A stretch of DNA of 64,000 bases from Oscillospiraceae bacterium (lineage in GTDB: Bacteria > Bacillota > Clostridia > Oscillospirales > Ruminococcaceae), in the NCBI GenBank assembly GCA_021200565.1, contig JAJQGJ010000017.1:216382-280381 (forward strand), written 5' to 3'. This document shows positions 1 to 7,064 of this stretch, piece after piece. Position 1 is the first letter of the stretch; each line of letters opens with the position of its first letter. The notes below the pieces were generated by a model that had not been told where the DNA came from, did not search any database, and saw only the letters and a program-made list of their open reading frames with translations. Both the position numbers and the translations under genes were made by a program.

Positions 1-2
1 GA

Positions 3-1085
3 ATTGGCATTGAACGTATTCATATTGAGGAGGATGCCGGAAAGCTTCTTCATTCTGACAAGTTTGATGGTTCACTTGTAGACTTCAATCGTTGTGGAGT
101 TCCACTTATCGAAATTGTCTCGAGACCAGATATGAGAAGCTCCGACGAAGCTAAGGCTTATCTCGAAACTATCCGTTCAATACTCAGATACATCGACATC
201 TCAGACTGCAAGATGCAGGAAGGCTCGATCCGTTGCGACGTCAATGTCTCTGTCCACAAGCCTGGTGAGCCTCTTGGCACCAGATGTGAGATGAAGAATG
301 TAAACAGCTTTTCTGCAGTCGTCCACGGCATCGATTACGAAGCTAATCGCCAGATTGAGGTACTTGAAGCTGGTGGCACGATCACTCAGGAAACCCGAAG
401 GTGGGATGACGCCAAAGGTGAAAGCGTTTCCATGCGTTCAAAAGAGGATGCGCAGGACTACAGATACTTCCCGGAGCCCGACCTTGGAACCATAGTAGTT
501 TCAGAGGAGAAGGTGCAGTATCTCGAGGACACTTTGCCAGAGCTTCCGAACGCAAGAATTATGAGATATATAAGCAGCTGCAGTCTTTCGTATTCCGATG
601 CTGCGATGATAGTCGACGTTCCTGAAAAGGCTGAATTGTTTGACAGGACTCTCGAAGCGGGCTGCAAGTCAGGTAAGCTCTTATCCAACTGGATTTTAGG
701 TGAGATTTCAAAGCTTATGAATGACGGAACCGATATTTCAGGTACGAATCTCACTCCCAAAAAGCTTGCAACGATTGTCAATTATATCGACGATGGCAAG
801 ATTTCCACTGCTGCTGGCAAGAAGGTATTCGATGCAGTTATCGCAGATAATGTCGATATAGACGAATTTATCGAGAAAAATTCTCTTTCGCAGATTTCGG
901 ATGTTTCGTCTCTAGAAAAAATTGCCGCTGAGGTCGTTGCACAGAACGAGAAATCGGTCAATGACTATAAGAACGGTAAGACCAACGCTCTTGGTTATCT
1001 TGTAGGTCAGTGTATGAAGGCTTCCAAGGGCAAAGCGAATCCCACTGTTATGAAAGAGCTCGTTATGAGGCTTCTTGAAAAATAG
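3..1085 (+). CDS. gatB: GatB, Asp-tRNA(Asn)/Glu-tRNA(Gln) amidotransferase subunit B (5' truncated by window edge)
   Basis: Subunit B of the GatCAB amidotransferase, which converts mischarged Asp-tRNA(Asn) and Glu-tRNA(Gln) to the amide form in the cytoplasm. The frame is open from base 3, before the first in-window ATG at 132, and encodes the family motif IGIERIHIEEDAGKL followed by IEIVSRPDM. The region around ETRRWDDAKGESVSMRSKE is the conserved kinase/cradle part, and the last ~150 residues form the helical tRNA-binding GatB/YqeY tail, ending LVMRLLEK. About 360 codons are visible of a usual ~475, so the N-terminal quarter lies off the window. It is probably the last gene of a gatCAB operon because a terminator follows at once. 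Confidence 0.97.
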   Translation: MGIERIHIEEDAGKLLHSDKFDGSLVDFNRCGVPLIEIVSRPDMRSSDEAKAYLETIRSILRYIDISDCKMQEGSIRCDVNVSVHKPGEPLGTRCEMKNVNSFSAVVHGIDYEANRQIEVLEAGGTITQETRRWDDAKGESVSMRSKEDAQDYRYFPEPDLGTIVVSEEKVQYLEDTLPELPNARIMRYISSCSLSYSDAAMIVDVPEKAELFDRTLEAGCKSGKLLSNWILGEISKLMNDGTDISGTNLTPKKLATIVNYIDDGKISTAAGKKVFDAVIADNVDIDEFIEKNSLSQISDVSSLEKIAAEVVAQNEKSVNDYKNGKTNALGYLVGQCMKASKGKANPTVMKELVMRLLEK

Positions 1086-1100
1086 TTCTACAGACTCTAA

Positions 1101-1130
1101 AGCGACTGCTGTTTCAGCGGTCGCTTTTTT
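1101..1130 (+). terminator. Rho-independent terminator of gatB
   Basis: Stem AGCGAC...GTCGCT with an inner CTG/CAG pair, followed by six T. It lies 15 bases after the gatB stop and overlaps the last codons of the convergent ylbJ gene (stop at 1114), so the two genes share their 3' ends. Confidence 0.85.
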
Positions 1131-2118
1131 GCTTTCTATATGTAAGTGCGATAAGAACCATTCCGGAAATACAGATGAAAGGCACAATGCTTCCTGATTT
1201 TGAGAATTCAATATTAGCAGGTGTGCCAGTTTCAATGCTTATATGATTTTGTACGATGAGATAGCCAAGCGCAGAGAAAATGGCAGTAAGCAAGACCTGA
1301 ATAGGCCGTGTTAGATAGAACTTTCTCAAGGAAAAACCAGCCAAACATGCTACCTGCATATGTACGCAAAGCCCGCCGAAGGACAGCAAAACAGTAGCCA
1401 ATACAAAGAATGCTAATCCGCTTCCTTGAAGTGATGTGATATTGGATATTTCAAATATCGCTGAAAACGCCGGACTGATTGAAGGCATAAGCACTTTTAT
1501 AAGCGCAAGCATAGCTGAAAAGAAGACAATGGATGAACATATTGAAATCATAGAATAAGCAGAAGAGCCTATTGAGTCCATAACGGCTGTAGTAAGTGGA
1601 ACGCCTTTACATACCTGGCTTGCGTCAGCAGACCTTTTGCGCCTGACTACAAAGACAATAAATAAAACTGTGTTTGACAATAAAATCGACAGAAATGCTG
1701 TAAAGCCTAAAAGCTTTGCGTGAAATACAGCTGCACTTACGATTCCTAAGATATAAGCCGGACCTGAAGCATACGAAAAGCAAATAGCTGTTTCAGCTTG
1801 TTTGGATGTAATTGTATTATCCTTTACAAGCTCACTCAGCATTTTTGCACCAATCGGATAACCGCATATATTTCCGAGAATATAAGCTAGAATTATTGCG
1901 TAGTCTGCAGCTGTAATTCTCTTTGGCTTTAGCGATTTCGATGATTTTATGAGTACGCTTGAAAGAACGCTATTCAGAAATAATGATGGGATAATGCCTG
2001 TCAGGCAGCTTTCTATAGCTTTGTATATGCTGTCTTTAACTTCATCTATGTACACAAGTGACAATATCATTACTGCCAATACCAATATGGCAAACAGACC
2101 CTGCAGTTTATTTTTCAA
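1114..2118 (-). CDS. ylbJ: YlbJ-type sporulation integral membrane protein
   Basis: Polytopic membrane protein of the nucleoside-recognition (Gate) family that matches YlbJ, a sporulation protein made in the mother cell under sigma-E in Bacillus. It has about eight hydrophobic segments beginning right after the start. The conserved features are GIIPSLFLNSVLSS near residue 40 and NICGYPIGAKMLSELV near residue 97. It is 334 residues, somewhat shorter than B. subtilis YlbJ. The start is TTG at 2118, chosen because a GGGGGC ribosome site lies just upstream. It is divergent from yqfC, another sporulation gene. A sigma-E-like promoter is visible upstream. The transported substrate, if any, is unknown. 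Confidence 0.85.
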   Translation of the reverse strand: MKNKLQGLFAILVLAVMILSLVYIDEVKDSIYKAIESCLTGIIPSLFLNSVLSSVLIKSSKSLKPKRITAADYAIILAYILGNICGYPIGAKMLSELVKDNTITSKQAETAICFSYASGPAYILGIVSAAVFHAKLLGFTAFLSILLSNTVLFIVFVVRRKRSADASQVCKGVPLTTAVMDSIGSSAYSMISICSSIVFFSAMLALIKVLMPSISPAFSAIFEISNITSLQGSGLAFFVLATVLLSFGGLCVHMQVACLAGFSLRKFYLTRPIQVLLTAIFSALGYLIVQNHISIETGTPANIEFSKSGSIVPFICISGMVLIALTYRKQKSDR

Positions 2119-2146
2119 TCAGCTTGCCCCCTTTTTTACTCTCTAA

Positions 2147-2175
2147 ATTCTATGCTTGCCTTTTCTTCAGTATAA
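2147..2175 (-). promoter_or_regulatory. Possible sigma-E promoter of ylbJ
   Basis: On the minus strand CATAGAAT (-10 like, plus coordinates 2147-2154) follows TTATACT (-35 like, 2169-2175) with a 14-base spacer. This resembles the mother-cell sigma-E consensus, and ylbJ is a sigma-E gene in Bacillus. The -35 match is partial. Confidence 0.4.
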
Positions 2176-2193
2176 TTAAAGGGAGTGATTCTA

Positions 2194-2475
2194 TTGAATA
2201 TTAAATCTATACTGCCGGAACTTAAAAATCGGGCGAGAAAATATGCTTATTATGAGTCTTATGTAACAGTCTCAGGTGATGATGAGGCTTTGATCGAAAA
2301 TGTTACCGATGTTTTGGAGTGCAATGAAATCATGCTGAGAGCTAAAGCTGGAGTAAATGAGATAACCGTCTGGGGTGAAAATCTGAAAGTATCTGCTTAT
2401 ACAGATCGCTCAGTCAGCCTGACTGGTAAGATCACATCTGTGGAAATCTCAAAAGGAGGAGCAAGAATTTTATGA
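2194..2475 (+). CDS. yqfC: YqfC-family sporulation protein
   Basis: Small cytoplasmic protein (93 residues) of the YqfC family, found in spore formers next to yqfD and expressed in the mother cell. Visible family traits are LPELKNRARKYAYYESYVTVSG in two parts near the N-terminus and a beta-rich core, ending SVEISKGGARIL. The TTG at 2194 is preferred over the GTG at 2185, because the ribosome site GGGAGTGA (2181-2188) overlaps that GTG and is correctly spaced for 2194. It overlaps yqfD by four bases (ATGA), indicating translational coupling. The molecular role of YqfC is not established. Confidence 0.85.
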   Translation: MNIKSILPELKNRARKYAYYESYVTVSGDDEALIENVTDVLECNEIMLRAKAGVNEITVWGENLKVSAYTDRSVSLTGKITSVEISKGGARIL

Positions 2476-3641
2476 TGCTGTTTCTTATGAAACTGATAGG
2501 AATTATCACTGTAAGAATTGATGGCTTTGATATTGGAATTATCGTGAATCGGCTGAGAAAAGAATGTAAAGTATTATCTCTTAACACTAAAGGCGATACT
2601 GTATATGCTATTCTACCTTTTTACTGTGAGAGTAGGATTGAAAATATATCATCCTCGAATAACTGTGTTCTGGAGATCACATCACGCAAGGGAATCTACT
2701 TTCAATTTCATAAATACCGGAAGAGATATGGCTTTGTTATTGGCATACTGGTTTCGATTTTTCTTGCTTTTTACCTGTCGAACATTGTCTTTAGTATCAG
2801 AATAGTCGGAACCGATGACGAGAACGTTATCTATGAGGTTAGAGAAATACTGGAGGAAGAGGGACTTAAAACCGGTGCATTTATACCGAATCTCAATTTT
2901 CTTAAGCTTCAGGCGAGGCTTTTTAAGATTGATGATGATATTTCATGGGTATCAATCGGCAACAGCGGCTCTGTTGTGACAGTAAATTTAAGGCTCGTTA
3001 CCGAAAAAGCAGACACGGATGAGGGAAGAATTCCGTGTAACATTATAGCTACCGAGGATGCTCAGATAGTTGACATTAACGTTCTTGTCGGGCACCTTGA
3101 AGTATTGATTGGTGATGCCGTTTCAAAAGGCGATCTGATCGTGAGTGGGTATGTGGAACGAAGAAATGGCAGAGTTTACTATTATCATTCTATTGCTAAT
3201 ATCACCGCTGTCTTTGAAAGAACGGTTACTTTCGAGCAGAGTATCTATGAGCGTAAAGTCTCCGATGGCGAGACACACTATTCGAGAAGTCTGAGCTTCT
3301 TTGAATTTGATATACCCCTTCCGGATTTTACGTTTCTGGACGGCTCCTATATAACTGATAAATATACAACAAGTCTGAGATTCTTAGGAATCGAATTGCC
3401 AGTAGGAATCACAATAACTGAATATACAGAGCAAGTCTATAAGCTCAATATTTATAGCATGGATGAGGCGGAGAAGATGGTATTTCAAAAGCTTGAGAAT
3501 TACGAAGAGAATCTAGTGGGCGATTACGAAGTGCTAAATAGGGATATTGCTGTTGAGAAATCTGACAGTTCTGTCAAACTCACCTGCACTTATACTTTGC
3601 AAGGAGATATAGGCATTGAAAGCCCAATATTTGCGAAATAA
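2472..3641 (+). CDS. yqfD: YqfD, stage IV-type sporulation membrane protein
   Basis: Sporulation protein YqfD, 389 residues. The N-terminal ~85 residues form an alpha/beta domain. One clear transmembrane helix follows at about residues 90-110 (GFVIGILVSIFLAFYLSNIV), and then a large extracytoplasmic part with a FtsQ/POTRA-like start (VGTDDENVIYEVREILEEEGL). Conserved DNDWVSI-type features appear as DDDISWVSIGNSG. The start is the ATG inside the ATGA overlap with yqfC; a second ATG three bases on is also possible. In Bacillus the yqfCD pair is under sigma-E and conserved upstream of phoH, the order seen here. The biochemical function is unknown. Confidence 0.9.
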   Translation: MMLFLMKLIGIITVRIDGFDIGIIVNRLRKECKVLSLNTKGDTVYAILPFYCESRIENISSSNNCVLEITSRKGIYFQFHKYRKRYGFVIGILVSIFLAFYLSNIVFSIRIVGTDDENVIYEVREILEEEGLKTGAFIPNLNFLKLQARLFKIDDDISWVSIGNSGSVVTVNLRLVTEKADTDEGRIPCNIIATEDAQIVDINVLVGHLEVLIGDAVSKGDLIVSGYVERRNGRVYYYHSIANITAVFERTVTFEQSIYERKVSDGETHYSRSLSFFEFDIPLPDFTFLDGSYITDKYTTSLRFLGIELPVGITITEYTEQVYKLNIYSMDEAEKMVFQKLENYEENLVGDYEVLNRDIAVEKSDSSVKLTCTYTLQGDIGIESPIFAK

Positions 3642-3657
3642 TTGATTTATATTGCCG

Positions 3658-3683
3658 GCGGGATATTGAAATATCCCGCTTTA
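3658..3683 (+). terminator. Hairpin after yqfD, overlapping the phoH promoter
   Basis: Perfect 10-bp stem GCGGGATATT/AATATCCCGC with a minimal loop, followed by TTTAT. It probably terminates yqfCD transcripts. Its middle contains the TTGAAA -35 element of the next promoter, so terminator and promoter are fused in one short segment. Confidence 0.6.
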
Positions 3684-3694
3684 TCTGGTATAAT
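3666..3694 (+). promoter_or_regulatory. Vegetative promoter of the phoH-ybeY-era operon
   Basis: TTGAAA (3666-3671), 17-base spacer, TATAAT (3689-3694). It lies about 45 bases upstream of the phoH start and lets the RNA-maturation genes be expressed independently of the sporulation genes upstream. Confidence 0.75.
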
Positions 3695-3740
3695 AATAGT
3701 GGATAGGGATGCGAAAAAGTAAAAGAAAGGACGTGGATCT

Positions 3741-4718
3741 ATGGAGAAATCTTTGGCAGTGACAAATGTCAGCCTGATACAAGGACTTTTCGGAAGTCAG
3801 GATGAGAATATTCGTATGATTCAGGATGAGCTAGGAGTCAATGTCGTGACTCGAGGTGGGAATATCAAGATCATAGGTTTTGATAATGAAGTAGAAAAAG
3901 CTTACAAGTGTGTAACTGCTCTTATGAAGATTTTAGAGAACGGTGACGAGATTTCGCCTCAGCAGGTCAGGTATGTTCTTTCTTTGGATGATGAAACTTC
4001 GGCAGATGAAATAGCGAAGCTTTCAGACGGCGGAATATGCGTCACTGCAACCGGAAAGACAATAAAGCCTAAAACTCTTGGACAGAAAAAATATATTGAT
4101 GCTATCGATTCCAATACGATTACATTCGGAGTTGGTCCTGCCGGAACCGGAAAGACATACCTTGCGGTTTCTATGGCAGTAAGAGCTTTCAAGTCGCATA
4201 GTATAAATAAAATTATCTTAACTCGTCCAGCTGTAGAGGCGGGAGAGAAACTCGGATTTCTGCCTGGCGACTTGCAGACTAAGGTAGACCCTTATCTGAG
4301 ACCACTTTATGATGCGCTCTTTGAAATGCTTGGTGCTGAATCGTTTGCAAAGTATCAGGAAAGAGGGAATATTGAGGTAGCTCCACTTGCTTATATGAGA
4401 GGAAGAACTCTCGACGAGGCGTTTGTCATTCTGGATGAAGCTCAGAACACTTCTCCTGAGCAGATGAAGATGTTCCTGACTCGTCTTGGCTTCAACAGTA
4501 AGATGGTTATCACTGGTGATGTCACTCAGATCGACCTGCCAGACCCGAGAAAGTCTGGGCTTATAGAGGCTGTAAAGGTTCTTAAGAACGTCCCAGACAT
4601 CGGAATTATTCACTTTTCCGAAAAGGATGTAGTAAGGCATAAGCTCGTTCAGGACATCGTAAAGGCGTATGAACAGTATAACAGAGAAAGGATGAAGAAA
4701 ACACGTGAGAAGGCTTAG
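3741..4718 (+). CDS. phoH: PhoH-like P-loop ATPase
   Basis: Cytoplasmic ATPase of the PhoH family, 325 residues. An N-terminal KH-like segment (~1-70) is followed by the ATPase domain. This has Walker A GPAGTGKT near residue 132 and Walker B/motif II FVILDEAQN near 228, continuing into the superfamily-1-helicase-like TSPEQMKMFLTRLG and the GDVTQIDLP box. The family is linked to RNA metabolism and is found beside ybeY in most Firmicutes, as here. An AAGGAC ribosome site precedes the ATG. The 3' end overlaps ybeY by 14 bases, so the two are translated as a unit. The substrate is not known. Confidence 0.93.
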   Translation: MEKSLAVTNVSLIQGLFGSQDENIRMIQDELGVNVVTRGGNIKIIGFDNEVEKAYKCVTALMKILENGDEISPQQVRYVLSLDDETSADEIAKLSDGGICVTATGKTIKPKTLGQKKYIDAIDSNTITFGVGPAGTGKTYLAVSMAVRAFKSHSINKIILTRPAVEAGEKLGFLPGDLQTKVDPYLRPLYDALFEMLGAESFAKYQERGNIEVAPLAYMRGRTLDEAFVILDEAQNTSPEQMKMFLTRLGFNSKMVITGDVTQIDLPDPRKSGLIEAVKVLKNVPDIGIIHFSEKDVVRHKLVQDIVKAYEQYNRERMKKTREKA

Positions 4719-5226
4719 AGTTGCGTTTAACAATGAGCAGAAGTATATACCGATTACCAAGGAATTCAGAAAACTTTTGCGTGCATGCTGCAAGTGCTCT
4801 CTTTACTGCGCAGGCTTTGATGAGAATTGTGAAATAAGTATTTCGTTTGTCACGAATGATGTTATAAAGGAGCTCAATGCACAATATCGGGGAATAGATG
4901 CACCGACTGATGTTTTATCATTTCCACTTGCCGACAACTGCGAGTTTGATCTGAACCCCGACAGCGATTGCTATATGCTTGGTGATATAATTATTTCCAC
5001 GGAAAAGGCAGCGGAACAGGCTGTAGATAATAATCATTCCACCGAAAGAGAAATAGCATTTTTGGTTGTCCATTCTATGCTTCATCTTTTAGGATATGAT
5101 CATCCAGATGAGGAAGGACCTGAGACAAAGGAGATGCGCTTGAAGGAAAAAGAAATAATGAGATCACTTGGATACGAAAGCGGAGAAATACTCAGGCATC
5201 CTGTTCACTCAAGGGATGACCTATAA
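4705..5226 (+). CDS. ybeY: YbeY, rRNA-maturation endoribonuclease
   Basis: Metal-dependent RNase of the UPF0054 family acting in 16S rRNA 3' maturation and ribosome quality control. The zinc site HxxxHLLGYDH is present at about residues 122-132 (HSMLHLLGYDH). The conserved PTDVLSFP motif lies near residue 70 and GDIIIS near 93. At 173 residues it is of normal length. The start is a GTG at 4705 inside the end of phoH, with an AAAGGA site 12 bases upstream. It sits between phoH and era, the conserved order; the dgkA and cdd genes that often lie between ybeY and era are absent. Confidence 0.95.
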   Translation: MRRLRVAFNNEQKYIPITKEFRKLLRACCKCSLYCAGFDENCEISISFVTNDVIKELNAQYRGIDAPTDVLSFPLADNCEFDLNPDSDCYMLGDIIISTEKAAEQAVDNNHSTEREIAFLVVHSMLHLLGYDHPDEEGPETKEMRLKEKEIMRSLGYESGEILRHPVHSRDDL

Positions 5227-5246
5227 TTAGTGGAGGAAGAAAATTA

Positions 5247-6146
5247 GTGACAGAAAATTCATTTGTAACAATCGTCGGCAGACCGAATGCGGGGAAATCG
5301 TCCCTCATAAATGCTCTTGTCGGTGAAAAGATAGCGGCAGTAAGCTCAAAGCCTCAAACAACGAGAACTAAAATAACCGGAGTTCTAACAAGAGGAGATA
5401 TTCAGTATGTATTCATGGACACTCCAGGAATGCATCGCTCAAGGGACAAGCTCTCAGAGTATATGCTTAAGGCTATCGACAATTCAGTCAGTTCCGTAGA
5501 CTGCGCTTTGCTGGTTGTTGATTGCACAAAAAAAGCAGGAGAGGCTGAAAAAACTCTTCTTGCAGCGCTTCAGGCTTCGAAAACGCCGGTTATTCTTGTT
5601 ATAAACAAGGTAGATTTGTTTGAGGATAAGGAAGCACTGATTCCTGTTATTGCCGAATATGCTGCACTCTACGATTTCGATTCGGTCATTCCGATAAGCG
5701 CAATCAATTCGGATGGGCTCGACATTATACTTGACGCTATATCCAAACATACAGTAAGGGGACCACATTATTTTCCAGATGACAAATTCACAGACCAGCC
5801 GGAACGAGTGATAATTTCCGAAATGGTAAGAGAAAAGCTTCTGGAATTGCTTTCTGATGAGGTTCCTCATGGAATAGCTGTAAGTGTTGAGAGCTTGCAG
5901 GAGAGAGACACACGCTCGGGCGAGAGCATCATGGATGTGGTAGCAACTATATATTGCGAAAAGGATTCCCACAAGGGCATTATCATTGGCAAAAATGGAG
6001 CAATGCTTAAAAAAGTTGGTCAGCTTGCAAGAGAGGATATTGAGCGCTTCTTCATGATTAAGACCAATCTTAAGCTCTGGGTCAAAGTGAAAGAGAATTG
6101 GTGCAACAGAGATGCGCTGATTAAAAACTTCGGTCTCGGCGACTGA
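5247..6146 (+). CDS. era: Era GTPase
   Basis: Essential small GTPase that binds 16S rRNA near its 3' end and checks 30S assembly. G1 GRPNAGKS is at residues ~11-18, G3 DTPGMH near 57, and G4 NKVD near 120. The C-terminal KH domain carries the GIIIGKNGAMLKKVG loop. Length is 299 residues, typical for the family. The GTG start at 5247 has a GGAGG site ten bases upstream. It is the third gene of the phoH-ybeY-era unit, 20 bases after ybeY, which makes functional sense since YbeY and Era act on the same rRNA end. Confidence 0.97.
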   Translation: MTENSFVTIVGRPNAGKSSLINALVGEKIAAVSSKPQTTRTKITGVLTRGDIQYVFMDTPGMHRSRDKLSEYMLKAIDNSVSSVDCALLVVDCTKKAGEAEKTLLAALQASKTPVILVINKVDLFEDKEALIPVIAEYAALYDFDSVIPISAINSDGLDIILDAISKHTVRGPHYFPDDKFTDQPERVIISEMVREKLLELLSDEVPHGIAVSVESLQERDTRSGESIMDVVATIYCEKDSHKGIIIGKNGAMLKKVGQLAREDIERFFMIKTNLKLWVKVKENWCNRDALIKNFGLGD

Positions 6147-6205
6147 TTTTACCATTCATAAATCCTGTCAGTTTGTTTAAGATAAGACAAGCGGCGGGTG
6201 ATGAA

Positions 6206-6346
6206 ATGGACAAGCTTTGGCAGATATTTTATTCAAGCGGTAAGATTGCCGACTACTTAATATACAAACACAAACTGATACAAGGCGGAAATAAAAATGC
6301 TGACAGTGAAAGGTCTTGTGATAAGAGAGCGCCCATACGGCGATAA
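6206..6346 (+). CDS. yqzL: YqzL-family small protein overlapping recO
   Basis: A 46-residue open frame not previously delimited by size-filtered prediction. It starts at ATG 6206 behind a GGCGGGTGA ribosome site and ends at TAA 6344-6346, so its last 16 codons lie inside recO in another frame. The N-terminus MDKLWQIFYSSGKIADYLIY has the YqzL pattern: aromatic residue, phenylalanine, small-Gly turn, then a YLxYK helix. In Bacillus and Clostridia yqzL is a ~47-residue gene lying just before recO, which is exactly this position. Its function is unknown. The C-terminal third is polar and may not be conserved. Confidence 0.7.
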   Translation: MDKLWQIFYSSGKIADYLIYKHKLIQGGNKNADSERSCDKRAPIRR

Positions 6347-7064
6347 CGACAAGTTTTTGAGTATACTTACTGACTCAAATGGCTTACTGGACATTTATGC
6401 CCGTGGCGTCAAAAAACAAAATGCCAGAAACGCTTCTGTTTCACAGACCTTTTGCTACGCTAAATTTTGCTTTTCTGAGGGCAAAAATGGCGGATATATC
6501 TTGAATTCTGCTGAACCTATCAGACTTTTCTATGACATCAGGCTTGACGTTTCGAGGTTTTCTCTCGCAAGCTATTTTTGCGAAATGATACTCTATACTT
6601 GTGTCAGTGAGCAGCCATGCGGAGAAGTGCTGAGACTCATGTTGAATGCTCTTCATTTTCTGTCAACAGGGGAGAAGAATGAGACTCTGATAAAATCTGT
6701 GTTTGAACTCAGGCTTCTTTGCGAAATAGGATTAACGCCGAACCTTATAGGGTGCTGTAAATGCTATAAGTACTCGGACGTTCAGATGCAGTTTGATCTG
6801 AGCGAGGGAAAACTTTACTGTGAAAATTGTTGCGGTAAAAGAGACTTGAGTGTGTGCGAAATTGTTGATATGACAACGCTTCACGCTATCAGGCATATAG
6901 CACTTTCTGATCAGGAAAAGATTTTCAGTTTCAGGATTCCTGATGACTATCTGCCTGTGCTCTCAAATATTACCGAGAGGTATGCTGAGATTCAGCTTGG
7001 AAAAAGATTTCAGACACTTGACTTTTATAAGTCACTTAAAAGTATCGATATAGGTGAGAATTGA
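6297..7064 (+). CDS. recO: RecO, recombination mediator
   Basis: DNA repair protein that anneals strands and, with RecR, loads RecA on SSB-coated DNA. The N-terminal OB fold begins LTVKGLVIRERPYGDNDKFL, a clear RecO start. The helical C-terminal part contains a Cys4 zinc motif: a GCCKC knuckle near residue 155 and a CENCC knuckle near residue 178. Length 255 residues is normal. The ATG at 6297 has an AAGGCGG site nine bases upstream. It overlaps yqzL at its 5' end, and its stop codon overlaps the mutS2 start (TGATG), indicating co-translation. Confidence 0.95.
   Translation: MLTVKGLVIRERPYGDNDKFLSILTDSNGLLDIYARGVKKQNARNASVSQTFCYAKFCFSEGKNGGYILNSAEPIRLFYDIRLDVSRFSLASYFCEMILYTCVSEQPCGEVLRLMLNALHFLSTGEKNETLIKSVFELRLLCEIGLTPNLIGCCKCYKYSDVQMQFDLSEGKLYCENCCGKRDLSVCEIVDMTTLHAIRHIALSDQEKIFSFRIPDDYLPVLSNITERYAEIQLGKRFQTLDFYKSLKSIDIGEN

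Noticed and set aside
4218-4793. Minus frame across phoH/ybeY
   Set aside because: Opposite two overlapping conserved genes, no ribosome site, no recognisable product.
5484-6155. Long minus frame across era
   Set aside because: Sits opposite a complete, highly conserved era gene; no start site or family match.
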